Positions 41,780 to 50,624 of a stretch of 64,000 nt of DNA are shown one piece after another (the first letter of the stretch is position 1; the number at the start of each line of letters is the position of its first letter). The DNA comes from Pedobacter sp. PLR (lineage in GTDB: Bacteria; Bacteroidota; Bacteroidia; Sphingobacteriales; Sphingobacteriaceae): positions 124,001 through 188,000 of the forward strand of contig NZ_JAPIVQ010000007.1 of NCBI RefSeq assembly GCF_026239675.1. The letters run 5' to 3'. Both the position numbers and the translations under genes were made by a program. Below the pieces are notes generated by a model, which was given only the letters and a program-made list of their open reading frames with translations, had not been told where the DNA came from and did no database searches.

Positions 41780-43093
41780 ATGATCATGAAGCCGGAAATT
41801 AACATCTGCTGGTTGCGAAGAGACCTGAGAATCGATGACAATGCTGCCCTTTACCATGCCCTAAAAAGCGAGATCCCTGTATTGCTCTTATTTATTTTTG
41901 ATAAAAACATCCTCGGCAAACTGGACAATAAACAAGATGCCCGGGTAAGTTTCCTGCATCAAACCTTAACCGGACTCAGCAATGAACTCCAGAAAAACCC
42001 GGGGACTTCCATCCTGGTTAAACACGGAACTCCGGAAGAAATCTGGGCAGAACTCTGCGAAACTTACCAGATCCATGCCGTTTATACCAACCATGATTAC
42101 GAGCCTGATGCTATAAAAAGAGATGCGGAAATCAGGGAGCAACTGTCCTTAAAAAACATCAGCTTCAACAGCTATAAGGACCAGGTGATTTTCGAAAAAA
42201 GCGAAATCAGCAAAGCAGACGGCCTTCCTTATACCGTATTTACCCCCTATTTCCGTCAGTGGAAACAAAAGCTAAACACCTTTTATGCAAGCGCTTATCC
42301 CACAGAAAAATACATCCATAACTTCTGGCCTACCGCAGCATTTACCATCCCGACTTTACAAGAACTCGGATTTGAACCTGGTATACAGGTATTTCCGGGC
42401 AAAGATTTCGAAGATAAGCTGGAAGGATACGAGCTAAACAGAGATTTTCCGGCGGCGGACGCGACCTCACACATCGGCGTTCACCTGCGTTTCGGCACCA
42501 TCAGCATCCGGAAAGCGGTCAGAACGGCCCTGGCCCAACATGCTGAAAAGTGGCTTTCGGAACTTGCCTGGCGGGATTTTTATCAAATGATCTTATGGCA
42601 TTTCCCACATACTGTTCAACGTTCCTTTAAACCAAAATACGACCGTATCCAATGGAGAAACCGGCCGGAAGAATTTGAGGCCTGGTGCCAGGGAAATACC
42701 GGCTACCCTTTGGTAGATGCAGGAATGCGACAACTCAATGCGACTGGCTACATGCACAACCGCGTACGTATGGTGGTGGCCAGTTTCCTCTGTAAACACC
42801 TGCTCATCGACTGGCGATGGGGAGAAGCCTATTTTGCAGCAAAACTATTGGATTATGAAATGGCCAGTAATGTGGGTGGCTGGCAATGGGCTTGCGGGTC
42901 CGGCAATGATGCTGCCCCTTATTTCAGGGTATTTAACCCTGAGCTACAAATGAAAAAATTTGATCCTCAATTGAAGTATGTAGACCATTGGGTTCCGGCC
43001 TATAAACAACTAAAGCACGTCCCACCTTGTGTAGAACATGCTTTTGCCAGAGAAAGGGTCTTGAAAGTTTTTAAAGCGGCATTAAATGAATAA
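41780..43093 (+). CDS. phrB: Class I deoxyribodipyrimidine photolyase
   Basis: 437 residues from the ATG at 41780 (a second ATG at 41786 is as likely). The N-terminal domain opens NICWLRRDLRIDDNAALYHAL. The catalytic domain has FAD-binding blocks LSELAWRDFYQMILWHFPH, NTGYPLVDAGMRQLNATGYMHNRVRMVVASFLCKHLLIDW-type helices and DYEMASNVGGWQWACGSGNDAAPYFRVFNP. The last is typical of class I CPD photolyases with the electron-transfer tryptophans. It repairs UV-induced cyclobutane pyrimidine dimers with blue light. With the DASH protein, the window encodes two different photolyase-family enzymes within 4 kb. Confidence 0.95.
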   Translation: MIMKPEINICWLRRDLRIDDNAALYHALKSEIPVLLLFIFDKNILGKLDNKQDARVSFLHQTLTGLSNELQKNPGTSILVKHGTPEEIWAELCETYQIHAVYTNHDYEPDAIKRDAEIREQLSLKNISFNSYKDQVIFEKSEISKADGLPYTVFTPYFRQWKQKLNTFYASAYPTEKYIHNFWPTAAFTIPTLQELGFEPGIQVFPGKDFEDKLEGYELNRDFPAADATSHIGVHLRFGTISIRKAVRTALAQHAEKWLSELAWRDFYQMILWHFPHTVQRSFKPKYDRIQWRNRPEEFEAWCQGNTGYPLVDAGMRQLNATGYMHNRVRMVVASFLCKHLLIDWRWGEAYFAAKLLDYEMASNVGGWQWACGSGNDAAPYFRVFNPELQMKKFDPQLKYVDHWVPAYKQLKHVPPCVEHAFARERVLKVFKAALNE

Positions 43094-43107
43094 TGCCGCC
43101 GTATATT

Positions 43108-44004
43108 TTATGGCGTTACCGCTAATACTTCTACAGTATAATCTAAGCAGGAGTTTGCAGGAATAGGTGGCGTACCAGCAGTCGCCGCACTTCCATAACC
43201 AAGGAAAGAAGGAATAAACATCCTTACTTTAGAGCCTTTAGTGAATTTAGGCATCATAATCCGGAATGCCGGAATCAAACCTTTAGGCGCTACCGTCATC
43301 GTGGAAGCCTCATTAACACCTCCATCAAGTGTTTTCAGCGTATAGCTAAAGTTCACCAATGAAATCAGCGTGATCGGATCAGTACCCGTACCCGCAGTAA
43401 TGGTTTGCAAATATACCCCGGAAGGATCTTTAACCGCAGTAATCGCATTGGCCGTTAAATAAGTGTTGATATGGGCATCATCCAAATCTTTCTGTGATTC
43501 TTTATAAGTGGTAATGCTTACCACCATAATTTCATTGGAAGGAATATTTACAGCTGGAAATCCATTTTTACCGAAAGCCAGATAAGAAGGCAGGTAAATT
43601 TTAGTAGAGCCACCTGGCTGTAATTTATTAAGCACTTCAGAAATAGCAGGAATTGCTTTACCGAAAAATCCAAACGGACTACCTACACGTTGACCTTCAT
43701 TACGAAGCGCAGGCGTAGTCTCGTAAGCCGTTCCGGTAGAGAAACCAGTTAAAGTAATGCTGTATCTTACAGAATCCGTCAGCTTATAAGCCTCGCCCGC
43801 AGGAGTTCCCGCAGGCTGGTTTAGCACATAGTAATAACCCGTCTTAGCATCATCTGGAATAGCATTGATATTATTTTTTTTGAAGAAGTCTGTCAGCGTG
43901 GTTTCATCCATGGTCTGAACAGTCTGATAATCCTTTTTGCAGGAACTAAAAATAACTATTGTCGCCAGTAAGGCAAAGGTATAAAGTGATAACTTTTTAA
44001 TCAT
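43108..44004 (-). CDS. FKBP-type peptidyl-prolyl isomerase lipoprotein with two FKBP domains
   Basis: 298 residues. A lipoprotein signal ends at Cys22 (VIFSSCKKD). Two FKBP-like units follow, at about 35-170 and 170-296. Each starts with an extended segment (DAKTGYYYVLNQPAGTP; DPSGVYLQTITAGTG) and ends with a flap-type stretch (GGSTKIYLPSYLAFGKNG; GSKVRMFIPSFLGYGSAA). Such proteins are thought to assist folding of outer-membrane and surface proteins. Many catalytic aromatic residues of FKBP12 are not conserved, so isomerase activity is uncertain. The gene lies 9 bases after a single-domain FKBP lipoprotein gene. Confidence 0.85.
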   Translation of the reverse strand: MIKKLSLYTFALLATIVIFSSCKKDYQTVQTMDETTLTDFFKKNNINAIPDDAKTGYYYVLNQPAGTPAGEAYKLTDSVRYSITLTGFSTGTAYETTPALRNEGQRVGSPFGFFGKAIPAISEVLNKLQPGGSTKIYLPSYLAFGKNGFPAVNIPSNEIMVVSITTYKESQKDLDDAHINTYLTANAITAVKDPSGVYLQTITAGTGTDPITLISLVNFSYTLKTLDGGVNEASTMTVAPKGLIPAFRIMMPKFTKGSKVRMFIPSFLGYGSAATAGTPPIPANSCLDYTVEVLAVTP

Positions 44005-44013
44005 TTGTATTTT

Positions 44014-44502
44014 CTATTTTATATTCACTAGCGTAATGGTATAATCTAATATGGAGAATGGCGGAATCGTGGTTTGACCAGGATCGCTAAAATTTCTGTA
44101 AGCTAAAGCAGAAGGAATGATCATTCTGATCCGGCCTCCCTTTTTAATTTTTGGCATTCCAATTCTCCAGCCTTCCATGGCATCCCCGAGTTTTAGGGTC
44201 ACCGAATCCGTATCCGAAATCGTCTGAAAAACCTGCTCCTTGCCTAAAATACGACCCTCAAAACGAACTACAATACTATCTGCGTCTTTAGGGAAATCCG
44301 TTCCCGGACCCAGCTCTATGATTTCGTAATTTAGACCCGAAGGATCAACCGTCATTTCCAGATTGATACTTTCCTTATATTTTTTTATGATTAAAGCATC
44401 CAGTTCCTGCTGTTTCTCCACATCATAAGGAGGTGTTTTCTCGCATGCAGCAAATAAACCGCATAAAAGAAGCACAGACAGCAAAATCTTGTTTTTTAAC
44501 AT
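44014..44502 (-). CDS. FKBP-type peptidyl-prolyl isomerase lipoprotein, single domain
   Basis: 162 residues from the ATG at 44502; the frame is open to 44559, but the lipoprotein signal MLKNKILLSVLLLCGLFAAC (Cys20) begins here. One FKBP unit covers about 50-160. DPSGLNYEIIELGPGTDFP opens it, and GRIRMIIPSALAYRNFSDPG ends it, matching the second domain of the following gene. It is a periplasmic, inner- or outer-membrane-anchored folding helper. It heads a two-gene operon with the two-domain FKBP lipoprotein, which starts 9 bases later. The preceding fad terminator separates it from the beta-oxidation operon. Confidence 0.87.
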   Translation of the reverse strand: MLKNKILLSVLLLCGLFAACEKTPPYDVEKQQELDALIIKKYKESINLEMTVDPSGLNYEIIELGPGTDFPKDADSIVVRFEGRILGKEQVFQTISDTDSVTLKLGDAMEGWRIGMPKIKKGGRIRMIIPSALAYRNFSDPGQTTIPPFSILDYTITLVNIK

Positions 44503-44575
44503 AATAGACAAAAATAGTCTTTTATTGGCTATGCCGCAATATTTAACCAATTTTAACAAATAGAAAAACTAAGGC

Positions 44576-44608
44576 AAAAAAAACGCCCCTAATTAGATTA
44601 GGAGCGTC
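44576..44608 (-). terminator. Terminator of the fad operon
   Basis: CGCTCCTAAT pairs with ATTAGGGGCG on the minus strand (one mismatch), followed by eight T, just after the fadE stop. Confidence 0.8.
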
Positions 44609-44631
44609 CAGTTTATTATGAATCAATAAGA

Positions 44632-46422
44632 TTAATAGCAATATTTATTAGCCGCAATGACTTGTTGCGCTACCTTTTGACGGGTTTCTTTTACATTGAA
44701 AGCTTCCATTTTGGTAAAGCGGCGTAAGCCCACCATCATCATGCGTTGTTCATCACCATCGGCAAATGCCCATAACGCCTCCTTACCTGCTTTTTGCAAA
44801 GCATCAACGGCTTCCACAAAATAAATCCGCATCATGTTCAGCTGACCTTCGCAAGCGGCTTCACCACGCAGGCTCACCAGTTTTTCTGTTCTCAGCATCG
44901 CTGATTCCGCCACATAAACGTAGCTGGCCATATCTGCAATGTTCATCAAAATCTCCTGCTCCTTAGAAAGGCTCATCATCAATTTCTGAACCGCAGCACC
45001 GGCAACCATTAAAGTAGCCTTTTTCAGGTTTTTAATGATTTTCTTTTCTGCTGCAAACAAGGCATCATCTTCCTCCCCGAAATCAGGGATAGACATCAGC
45101 TCTGCTGCCACTGCAGTTGCAGGTGTCATCAGGTCTAACTCGCCTTTCATCGCGCGTTTCAACATCATATCTACGGTTAACAAACGGTTGATTTCATTTG
45201 TTCCTTCAAAAATTCTGTTGATCCTCGCATCACGGTAAGCACGGTCCATCGGCGCTTCTGCAGAGAATCCCATACCCCCATAAATCTGTACCCCCTCATC
45301 TACCACGTAATCCAATACCTCAGAACCCCAGACTTTCAGGATCGCACACTCTACAGCATACTCTTCCGTAGATTTCAGTTTGGCCTTACTAGCATCCATT
45401 CCTCCGGCAACCAAACGCTCGTAGGCATCATCAATATTCTGACCAGCGCGATAATTTGCAGATTCTACGGCATATACTTTTGCCGCCATTTCAGCTAATT
45501 TATACCTGATGGCACCATATTTAGAAATCTGACGGTCGAACTGAATTCTTTCATTGGAATAATTAATTGCGGTATCGATCACTGCTTTAGAAGCCCCAAT
45601 CGCTGCTGCCGATAATTTAATCCTTCCGATATTTAAAATATTTACGGCAATTTTAAAGCCATTCTGGCGATCAGAAAGCATGTTTTCTACCGGAACCGGG
45701 CAATCATTAAAGAAAACCTGTCTCGTAGAAGAACCTTTGATCCCCATTTTATGTTCCTCCGGATTCATGGTAATGCCACCGAAATCACGCTCTACAATGA
45801 AAGCAGTTAGATTGGCATCATCATCAATTTTAGCAAACACAATAAAGATATCTGCAAAACCACCATTGGTGATCCACATTTTCTGACCAGTGATCAGGTA
45901 ATGTGTGCCATCCGAAGAAAGTTTTGCTTTAGTTTTTCCGGAATTGGCATCCGAACCAGAATTTGGCTCTGTTAAGCAATATGCTGCTTTCCATTCACCC
46001 GTGCCCAGCTTAGGAATGTATTTCGCTTTTTGCGCTTCATTACCATAATATAAAATGGGCAAAGTTCCGATTCCGGTATGTGCAGAAAGTGCTACGGCAA
46101 AAGAATGACCGGCACCAATCACATCCGCAACCAGCATTGAAGTATTGAAGTTTTTCCCAAAACCACCGAACTCCTCGGGAATAGAAACACCTAAAATACC
46201 CAATGCACCTGCTTTATCCATTAGCGAAGGCATCAAACCTTCTTCCTGTGTATCGATACGATCCAGGTTTGGGTAAACTTCTGCTGCCAGGAAATCGCGG
46301 CAGGTCTGCGCAATCATTTGTTGTTCTTCATCAAATTCTTCAGGAATAAATACATCCTGGAAATCGGTTTCTGTAATTAAAAACGCTCCACCGTTAATTG
46401 CTTTTTTGTCTGTAGTTTCCAT
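44632..46422 (-). CDS. fadE: Acyl-CoA dehydrogenase (FadE type)
   Basis: 596 residues, longer than ordinary 380-residue acyl-CoA dehydrogenases because of a C-terminal helical extension. The length matches B. subtilis FadE (about 594). FAD- and substrate-binding blocks include AYCLTEPNSGSDANSGKTKA and WITNGGFADIFIVFAKID. The catalytic base region reads RIFEGTNEINRLL near residue 410. It oxidises acyl-CoA to trans-2-enoyl-CoA in the first step of beta-oxidation, passing electrons to an electron-transfer flavoprotein. It is the last gene of the marR-fadN-fadA-fadE operon, 9 bases after fadA. Confidence 0.94.
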   Translation of the reverse strand: METTDKKAINGGAFLITETDFQDVFIPEEFDEEQQMIAQTCRDFLAAEVYPNLDRIDTQEEGLMPSLMDKAGALGILGVSIPEEFGGFGKNFNTSMLVADVIGAGHSFAVALSAHTGIGTLPILYYGNEAQKAKYIPKLGTGEWKAAYCLTEPNSGSDANSGKTKAKLSSDGTHYLITGQKMWITNGGFADIFIVFAKIDDDANLTAFIVERDFGGITMNPEEHKMGIKGSSTRQVFFNDCPVPVENMLSDRQNGFKIAVNILNIGRIKLSAAAIGASKAVIDTAINYSNERIQFDRQISKYGAIRYKLAEMAAKVYAVESANYRAGQNIDDAYERLVAGGMDASKAKLKSTEEYAVECAILKVWGSEVLDYVVDEGVQIYGGMGFSAEAPMDRAYRDARINRIFEGTNEINRLLTVDMMLKRAMKGELDLMTPATAVAAELMSIPDFGEEDDALFAAEKKIIKNLKKATLMVAGAAVQKLMMSLSKEQEILMNIADMASYVYVAESAMLRTEKLVSLRGEAACEGQLNMMRIYFVEAVDALQKAGKEALWAFADGDEQRMMMVGLRRFTKMEAFNVKETRQKVAQQVIAANKYCY

Positions 46423-46431
46423 AATATCTTA

Positions 46432-47610
46432 TTAAAGCATTTCAAAAATTCCGGCAGCACCTTGTCCGCTACCCACGCACATGGTCACCATACCATATTT
46501 CTGATCCCTTCGTTTCAATTCATTAAATAACTGTACTGATAATTTAGCGCCGGTACAACCTAATGGATGACCGAGTGCAATGGCACCACCATTCACATTT
46601 ACCTTTTCGGTATCCAGACCTAAAGTGCGGATCACGGCTAGCGACTGAGAAGCAAAAGCTTCATTCAGTTCTATCAAATCCAGTTCTTCCAGTTTCATCC
46701 CTGCCATTTTCAAAGCTTTCGGAATGGCTTCAATCGGACCAATACCCATGATTCTTGGTGGTACACCAGCAATACCATAGCTTACTAAACGTGCAATCGG
46801 ATCAACGCCCAATTCTTTCATTTTCTTTTCAGAAACGACCAGTACAAAGGCCGCCCCATCAGAAGTCTGAGAAGAATTACCGGCAGTTACACTACCATTA
46901 GCTGCAAAAACAGGTCTCAGTTTAGCCAGTTTATCCAGAGAAGTATCCGCTCTTGGCCCTTCATCCGTATCCACCACATAACTGCGGGTTTTCTTTTTCA
47001 TATGGCCATCCAGGTAATTTTCTACTACCGTGATTGGCGCAACGCCAGCTTTGAGATGACCATTTTTAATAGCTTCCACCGCTTTCATATTCGATTGAAA
47101 AGCGAAAGCATCCTGATCTTCCCTACTCACTTTATATTCATTGGCCACTGCTTCTGCGGTTAGGCCCATTCCCCAATACCAATCCGGGTTTTTCATCGCC
47201 ACATCTGCATTTGGAACTACTTTCCATCCGCCAAAAGGCATACCTGACATGACTTCTACGCCACCGGCAATAATACAATCTGCCATTCCGCTTTTGATTT
47301 TTGCCACCGCAGTTGCGATAGTTTCCAATCCGGAAGCGCAGTAACGGTTAATCGTTACACCCGGTACTTTATCGGTATCCAGTCCCATCAGCGAAATCAT
47401 ACGCCCGATATTCAGGCCCTGTTCCGCTTCCGGAGTCGCATTTCCAACAATCACATCATCAATTTGTGTGGTATCCAGATTGGGTACCGAGGCCACCAGC
47501 TGTCTGATCACATCTGCTGCTAAATCATCAGCTCTGGTAAAACGAAATACACCACGTGGAGCCTTGCCTACTGCGGTACGATATCCTGCTATAATATATG
47601 CTTCTTGCAT
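46432..47610 (-). CDS. fadA: Acetyl-CoA C-acyltransferase (thiolase)
   Basis: 392 residues with the thiolase catalytic set: Cys91 in INRYCASGLETIA, the histidine in NGGAIALGHPLGCTGAK and the second cysteine in CVGSGQGAAGIFE. It cleaves 3-ketoacyl-CoA with CoA into acetyl-CoA and a chain shorter by two carbons. The position between fadN and fadE, the size, and the gene order all match the B. subtilis fadNAE operon. It starts 26 bases after fadN. It should act as a dimer or tetramer in the cytoplasm with the FadN protein. Confidence 0.95.
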   Translation of the reverse strand: MQEAYIIAGYRTAVGKAPRGVFRFTRADDLAADVIRQLVASVPNLDTTQIDDVIVGNATPEAEQGLNIGRMISLMGLDTDKVPGVTINRYCASGLETIATAVAKIKSGMADCIIAGGVEVMSGMPFGGWKVVPNADVAMKNPDWYWGMGLTAEAVANEYKVSREDQDAFAFQSNMKAVEAIKNGHLKAGVAPITVVENYLDGHMKKKTRSYVVDTDEGPRADTSLDKLAKLRPVFAANGSVTAGNSSQTSDGAAFVLVVSEKKMKELGVDPIARLVSYGIAGVPPRIMGIGPIEAIPKALKMAGMKLEELDLIELNEAFASQSLAVIRTLGLDTEKVNVNGGAIALGHPLGCTGAKLSVQLFNELKRRDQKYGMVTMCVGSGQGAAGIFEML

Positions 47611-47636
47611 GATCTGTGTCTTTTAATAGAAAAAAA

Positions 47637-50042
47637 TTAGTTTCTTAAAGGTTTCCCTTTGGTCACAATACTTTGAATACGTTCCAGCGTTTTACGTTCT
47701 CCGCAAAGCGACAGGAAGGCCTCCCTTTCCAGGTCCAGCAAATATTGTTCTGTGACCTCCGTTGGTGCGGAAAGATCGCCACCACACATCACCCAACCCA
47801 GTTTTTCCGAGATTTTCTTATCATGTTCAGAAATATATTGACCGGAATACATGGTATTTGCGCCGGCATAAACGATGCCCAGACCTTGTTTCCCCAATAC
47901 CCTGATGTCATTACGTGGTACTGGTTTCGTATAACCAGCATCTGCCAGCTCAATAGCTTTTGCTTTTGCATCGGCGATCAACCTGCTCCTGTTCATCGAA
48001 ATCGAATATTTATCTTTCTGCAGATAACCCAGCTCAAAGGCTTCTACAGCGGACGTGGAAACTTTCGCCATACCAATGGTGAGGAACCTGTCTTTCAACA
48101 CATTTTGCACAATCTGGTCTTCTTTATACTCATCGGAAGCACGCAAAGCAAACTCCTTGGTACCACCACCGCCGGGGATCACCCCAACGCCAAACTCTAC
48201 CAATCCCATATAAGTTTCCGCATTCAACTGCACATGGTCGGCATGTAAACTAAATTCACAACCCCCACCCAGCGTTAAATTATGTGGTGCAACTACTACC
48301 GGAACCGAAGAATACCTGATGCGCATCGAAGTGTTCTGGAACATGCGAATCGCAAGATTCAGTTCTTCCCATTCCTGCTCTACAGCCATCATGAAAATCA
48401 TGCCCACATTTGCACCGGCAGAGAAGTTAGCACCATCGTTTCCGATTACTACCCCTCTGTATTCTTTTTCTGCAAGGTCTATCGCTTTATTGATGGCTTG
48501 TAAAGTATCGCCGCCAATGGTATTCATTTTAGAATGGAATTCGACATTCAGGATGCCATCACCAAGATCAATGATGGAAGCACCACCATTTTTCCAGATC
48601 GTTTTATTGGCTCTTAAATTATCAAGGATGATGAAAGCTTCTGTTCCCGGAACCGCTTTATAAGCTTTAGAGGGAATATCGTAATATTTTTTTACGCCAT
48701 CTTCTACCTTATAGAAAGTCGTATGACCGGCGGCCAGCATTTCATGAACCCATGGTGCAGCCTCGTGTCCATATTTTTTCATGCCTTCGGTCGCATCGGC
48801 AATACCTACTGCATCCCAAACTTCAAAAGGACCTAAATCCCAGGCAAAGCCGGCACGCATGGCATCATCAATCCGGTAAAGCTCATCAGAGATTTCCGGA
48901 ATACGGTCCGATACATATTCAAACAATCCGAAGAAAGAGGCACGGAATAACTCTCCGGCTTTATCTTTTCCTGCGGCAAAAACTTTCATTCTGTCTTTTA
49001 CATTCTCAATAGATTTAGTGAGATCCAGCGTGGCTGATTTCACTTTCTCCTGAGGACGGTATTCCAGGGTTTTTAAATCCAGGGCTAAAATTTCTGTCTT
49101 GCCATCAGCAGTCTTTGTTTTTTTATAAAAACCTTGTTTGGTTTTATCGCCTAACCAGTTGTTGGCTTCCATTTTCTCTACATAAGCGGGAAGCTTAAAA
49201 AGATCATGCGCTTTATCCTCCGGACAATTGTCGTAAAGTCCTTTAGAAACTTTAATCATGGTATCTAATCCGACCACATCAGTAGTACGGAAAGTTGCCG
49301 ATTTTGGTCTGCCTAAAGCAGGACCGGTAAATTTATCAACCTCTTCTACGGTAAGGTCCATTTTCTCTACCAGATGAAGTAAAGACATAATAGAATACAC
49401 ACCTACCCTGTTGGCAATAAATGCCGGGGTATCCTTACATAACACCGTTGTTTTTCCTAAAAATTTATCGCCGTAATGCATTAAGAAATCCACCAGTTCC
49501 GGATGTGTATCCGGTGTAGGAATGATTTCCAGCAACCTCAGGTAACGTGGCGGATTAAAGAAGTGGGTACCACAGAAATTCGCTTTGAAATCGTCGGATC
49601 TTCCTTCTGCCATCAGGTGAATCGGAATTCCCGAAGTATTTGAAGTGACCAATGAACCCGGTTTACGGAATTGCTCTACCTGCTCAAATACTTTTCTTTT
49701 AATATCCAGATTTTCTACCACTACCTCAATGATCCAGTCGTAGGTGCTGATCTTTGACATGTCGTCGGTAAAGTTCCCTGTAGTAATTTTATTCAATACC
49801 TTTTTGGTATACACCGGAGAAGGATTGGTCTTCACCGTGTTTTGCAAAGCAGCATTTACAATTCTATTCTTAACTGCCGGGTGCTCCAGGCTCAGCCCTT
49901 TGGACTGCTCCTCTGCGCTCAGCTCTTTCGGAGCAATGTCCAGTAAAAGTACTTCAACTCCAATGTTCGCAAAGTGACAAGCAATACGTGAACCCATAAT
50001 ACCTGAGCCCAATACCGCTACTCTATTTATCTTCTTGTTCAT
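47637..50042 (-). CDS. fadN: 3-hydroxyacyl-CoA dehydrogenase / enoyl-CoA hydratase fusion (FadN type)
   Basis: 801 residues. The dehydrogenase half comes first: NAD-binding VAVLGSGIMGSRIACHFAN at 8-26, GTHFFNPPRYLRLLEIIPT near 160, then ANRVGVYSIM. The enoyl-CoA hydratase half lies near 500-690, with GNDGANFSAGANVGMIFM and GGGCEFSLHADHVQL. This order, dehydrogenase before hydratase, is the FadN order and the reverse of E. coli FadB. It carries out the two middle steps of beta-oxidation. The start overlaps the end of the marR gene by 20 bases, which implies coupled translation with its regulator. Confidence 0.95.
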   Translation of the reverse strand: MNKKINRVAVLGSGIMGSRIACHFANIGVEVLLLDIAPKELSAEEQSKGLSLEHPAVKNRIVNAALQNTVKTNPSPVYTKKVLNKITTGNFTDDMSKISTYDWIIEVVVENLDIKRKVFEQVEQFRKPGSLVTSNTSGIPIHLMAEGRSDDFKANFCGTHFFNPPRYLRLLEIIPTPDTHPELVDFLMHYGDKFLGKTTVLCKDTPAFIANRVGVYSIMSLLHLVEKMDLTVEEVDKFTGPALGRPKSATFRTTDVVGLDTMIKVSKGLYDNCPEDKAHDLFKLPAYVEKMEANNWLGDKTKQGFYKKTKTADGKTEILALDLKTLEYRPQEKVKSATLDLTKSIENVKDRMKVFAAGKDKAGELFRASFFGLFEYVSDRIPEISDELYRIDDAMRAGFAWDLGPFEVWDAVGIADATEGMKKYGHEAAPWVHEMLAAGHTTFYKVEDGVKKYYDIPSKAYKAVPGTEAFIILDNLRANKTIWKNGGASIIDLGDGILNVEFHSKMNTIGGDTLQAINKAIDLAEKEYRGVVIGNDGANFSAGANVGMIFMMAVEQEWEELNLAIRMFQNTSMRIRYSSVPVVVAPHNLTLGGGCEFSLHADHVQLNAETYMGLVEFGVGVIPGGGGTKEFALRASDEYKEDQIVQNVLKDRFLTIGMAKVSTSAVEAFELGYLQKDKYSISMNRSRLIADAKAKAIELADAGYTKPVPRNDIRVLGKQGLGIVYAGANTMYSGQYISEHDKKISEKLGWVMCGGDLSAPTEVTEQYLLDLEREAFLSLCGERKTLERIQSIVTKGKPLRN

Positions 50043-50481
50043 AATTTTCAGTAGGAATTTTATATGCCAGTGTAAGTTTATTCAGTTTCTGTAAAGAGGA
50101 AATCAAATTGTTCTTTTCCTGCGTACTAAAATGGGTGTTCAGGTATTCATTAAAGGAGATCACGACTTCCCTTGCGAGTAGTCTTTTCTCACGGCCCAGA
50201 TCAGTCAGGAAAACTTTCACCGAACGCTTGTCGCCGATGGAAGTCTCTCTATATATTAACCCCTGTTCTTCCATATTGTTTAGCATTCGTGATAAACTGG
50301 TTGCCTTAACGCCCAGTAATCCCGCCAGCTTGGAGACAGCGGTACCTTCTTTTTCAATATTGATCAGCACATAGCCAATGGCCTGCGTGATTCCGAACCC
50401 GGAAGCGATCTGATTATAGGTGTTGGAAACGTTCTGCCAAACCACCTTCAGGAAATAATCTACTGTCTCTTGTTGTTTCAT
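50023..50481 (-). CDS. MarR-family repressor of the fad operon
   Basis: 152 residues with the MarR winged helix. The recognition region reads VSKLAGLLGVKATSLSRMLNNMEEQGLIYR (about 49-78), and the beta-wing follows with DKRSVKVFLTDLGRE. It is the first gene of the fad operon and overlaps fadN, so self-regulation with the whole operon is expected. The inducer is likely an acyl-CoA or fatty acid, by analogy with FadR-type regulation in other bacteria, but this is inference. Two mirror-image copies of a 9-base site flank the core promoter immediately upstream. Confidence 0.9.
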   Translation of the reverse strand: MKQQETVDYFLKVVWQNVSNTYNQIASGFGITQAIGYVLINIEKEGTAVSKLAGLLGVKATSLSRMLNNMEEQGLIYRETSIGDKRSVKVFLTDLGREKRLLAREVVISFNEYLNTHFSTQEKNNLISSLQKLNKLTLAYKIPTENYEQEDK

Positions 50482-50488
50482 TAATTAC

Positions 50489-50535
50489 TATGCTTGCATA
50501 ACAAAGCTATCGAATAAATAAATCAAATGCAAGCA
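50489..50535. promoter_or_regulatory. Candidate MarR operators flanking the fad promoter
   Basis: TGCTTGCAT (50491-50499, inside the imperfect palindrome TATGCTTGCATA) and its exact inverse ATGCAAGCA (50527-50535) lie on either side of the -7 box at 50502-50509. One site overlaps the likely start of transcription and the other covers the region upstream of -33, as expected for a repressed promoter. Confidence 0.55.
50502..50509 (-). promoter_or_regulatory. -7 box of the fad operon
   Basis: TAGCTTTG on the minus strand matches TAnnTTTG, 20 bases before the marR start codon. Confidence 0.55.
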
Positions 50536-50624
50536 AAGAAAAAAAATATTAAATTAATTTATCCGGCAGAAAATCAGGCTGATTACCTGCTTTTTCAACT
50601 GAATAAATCGTAAATTCAATAAAA

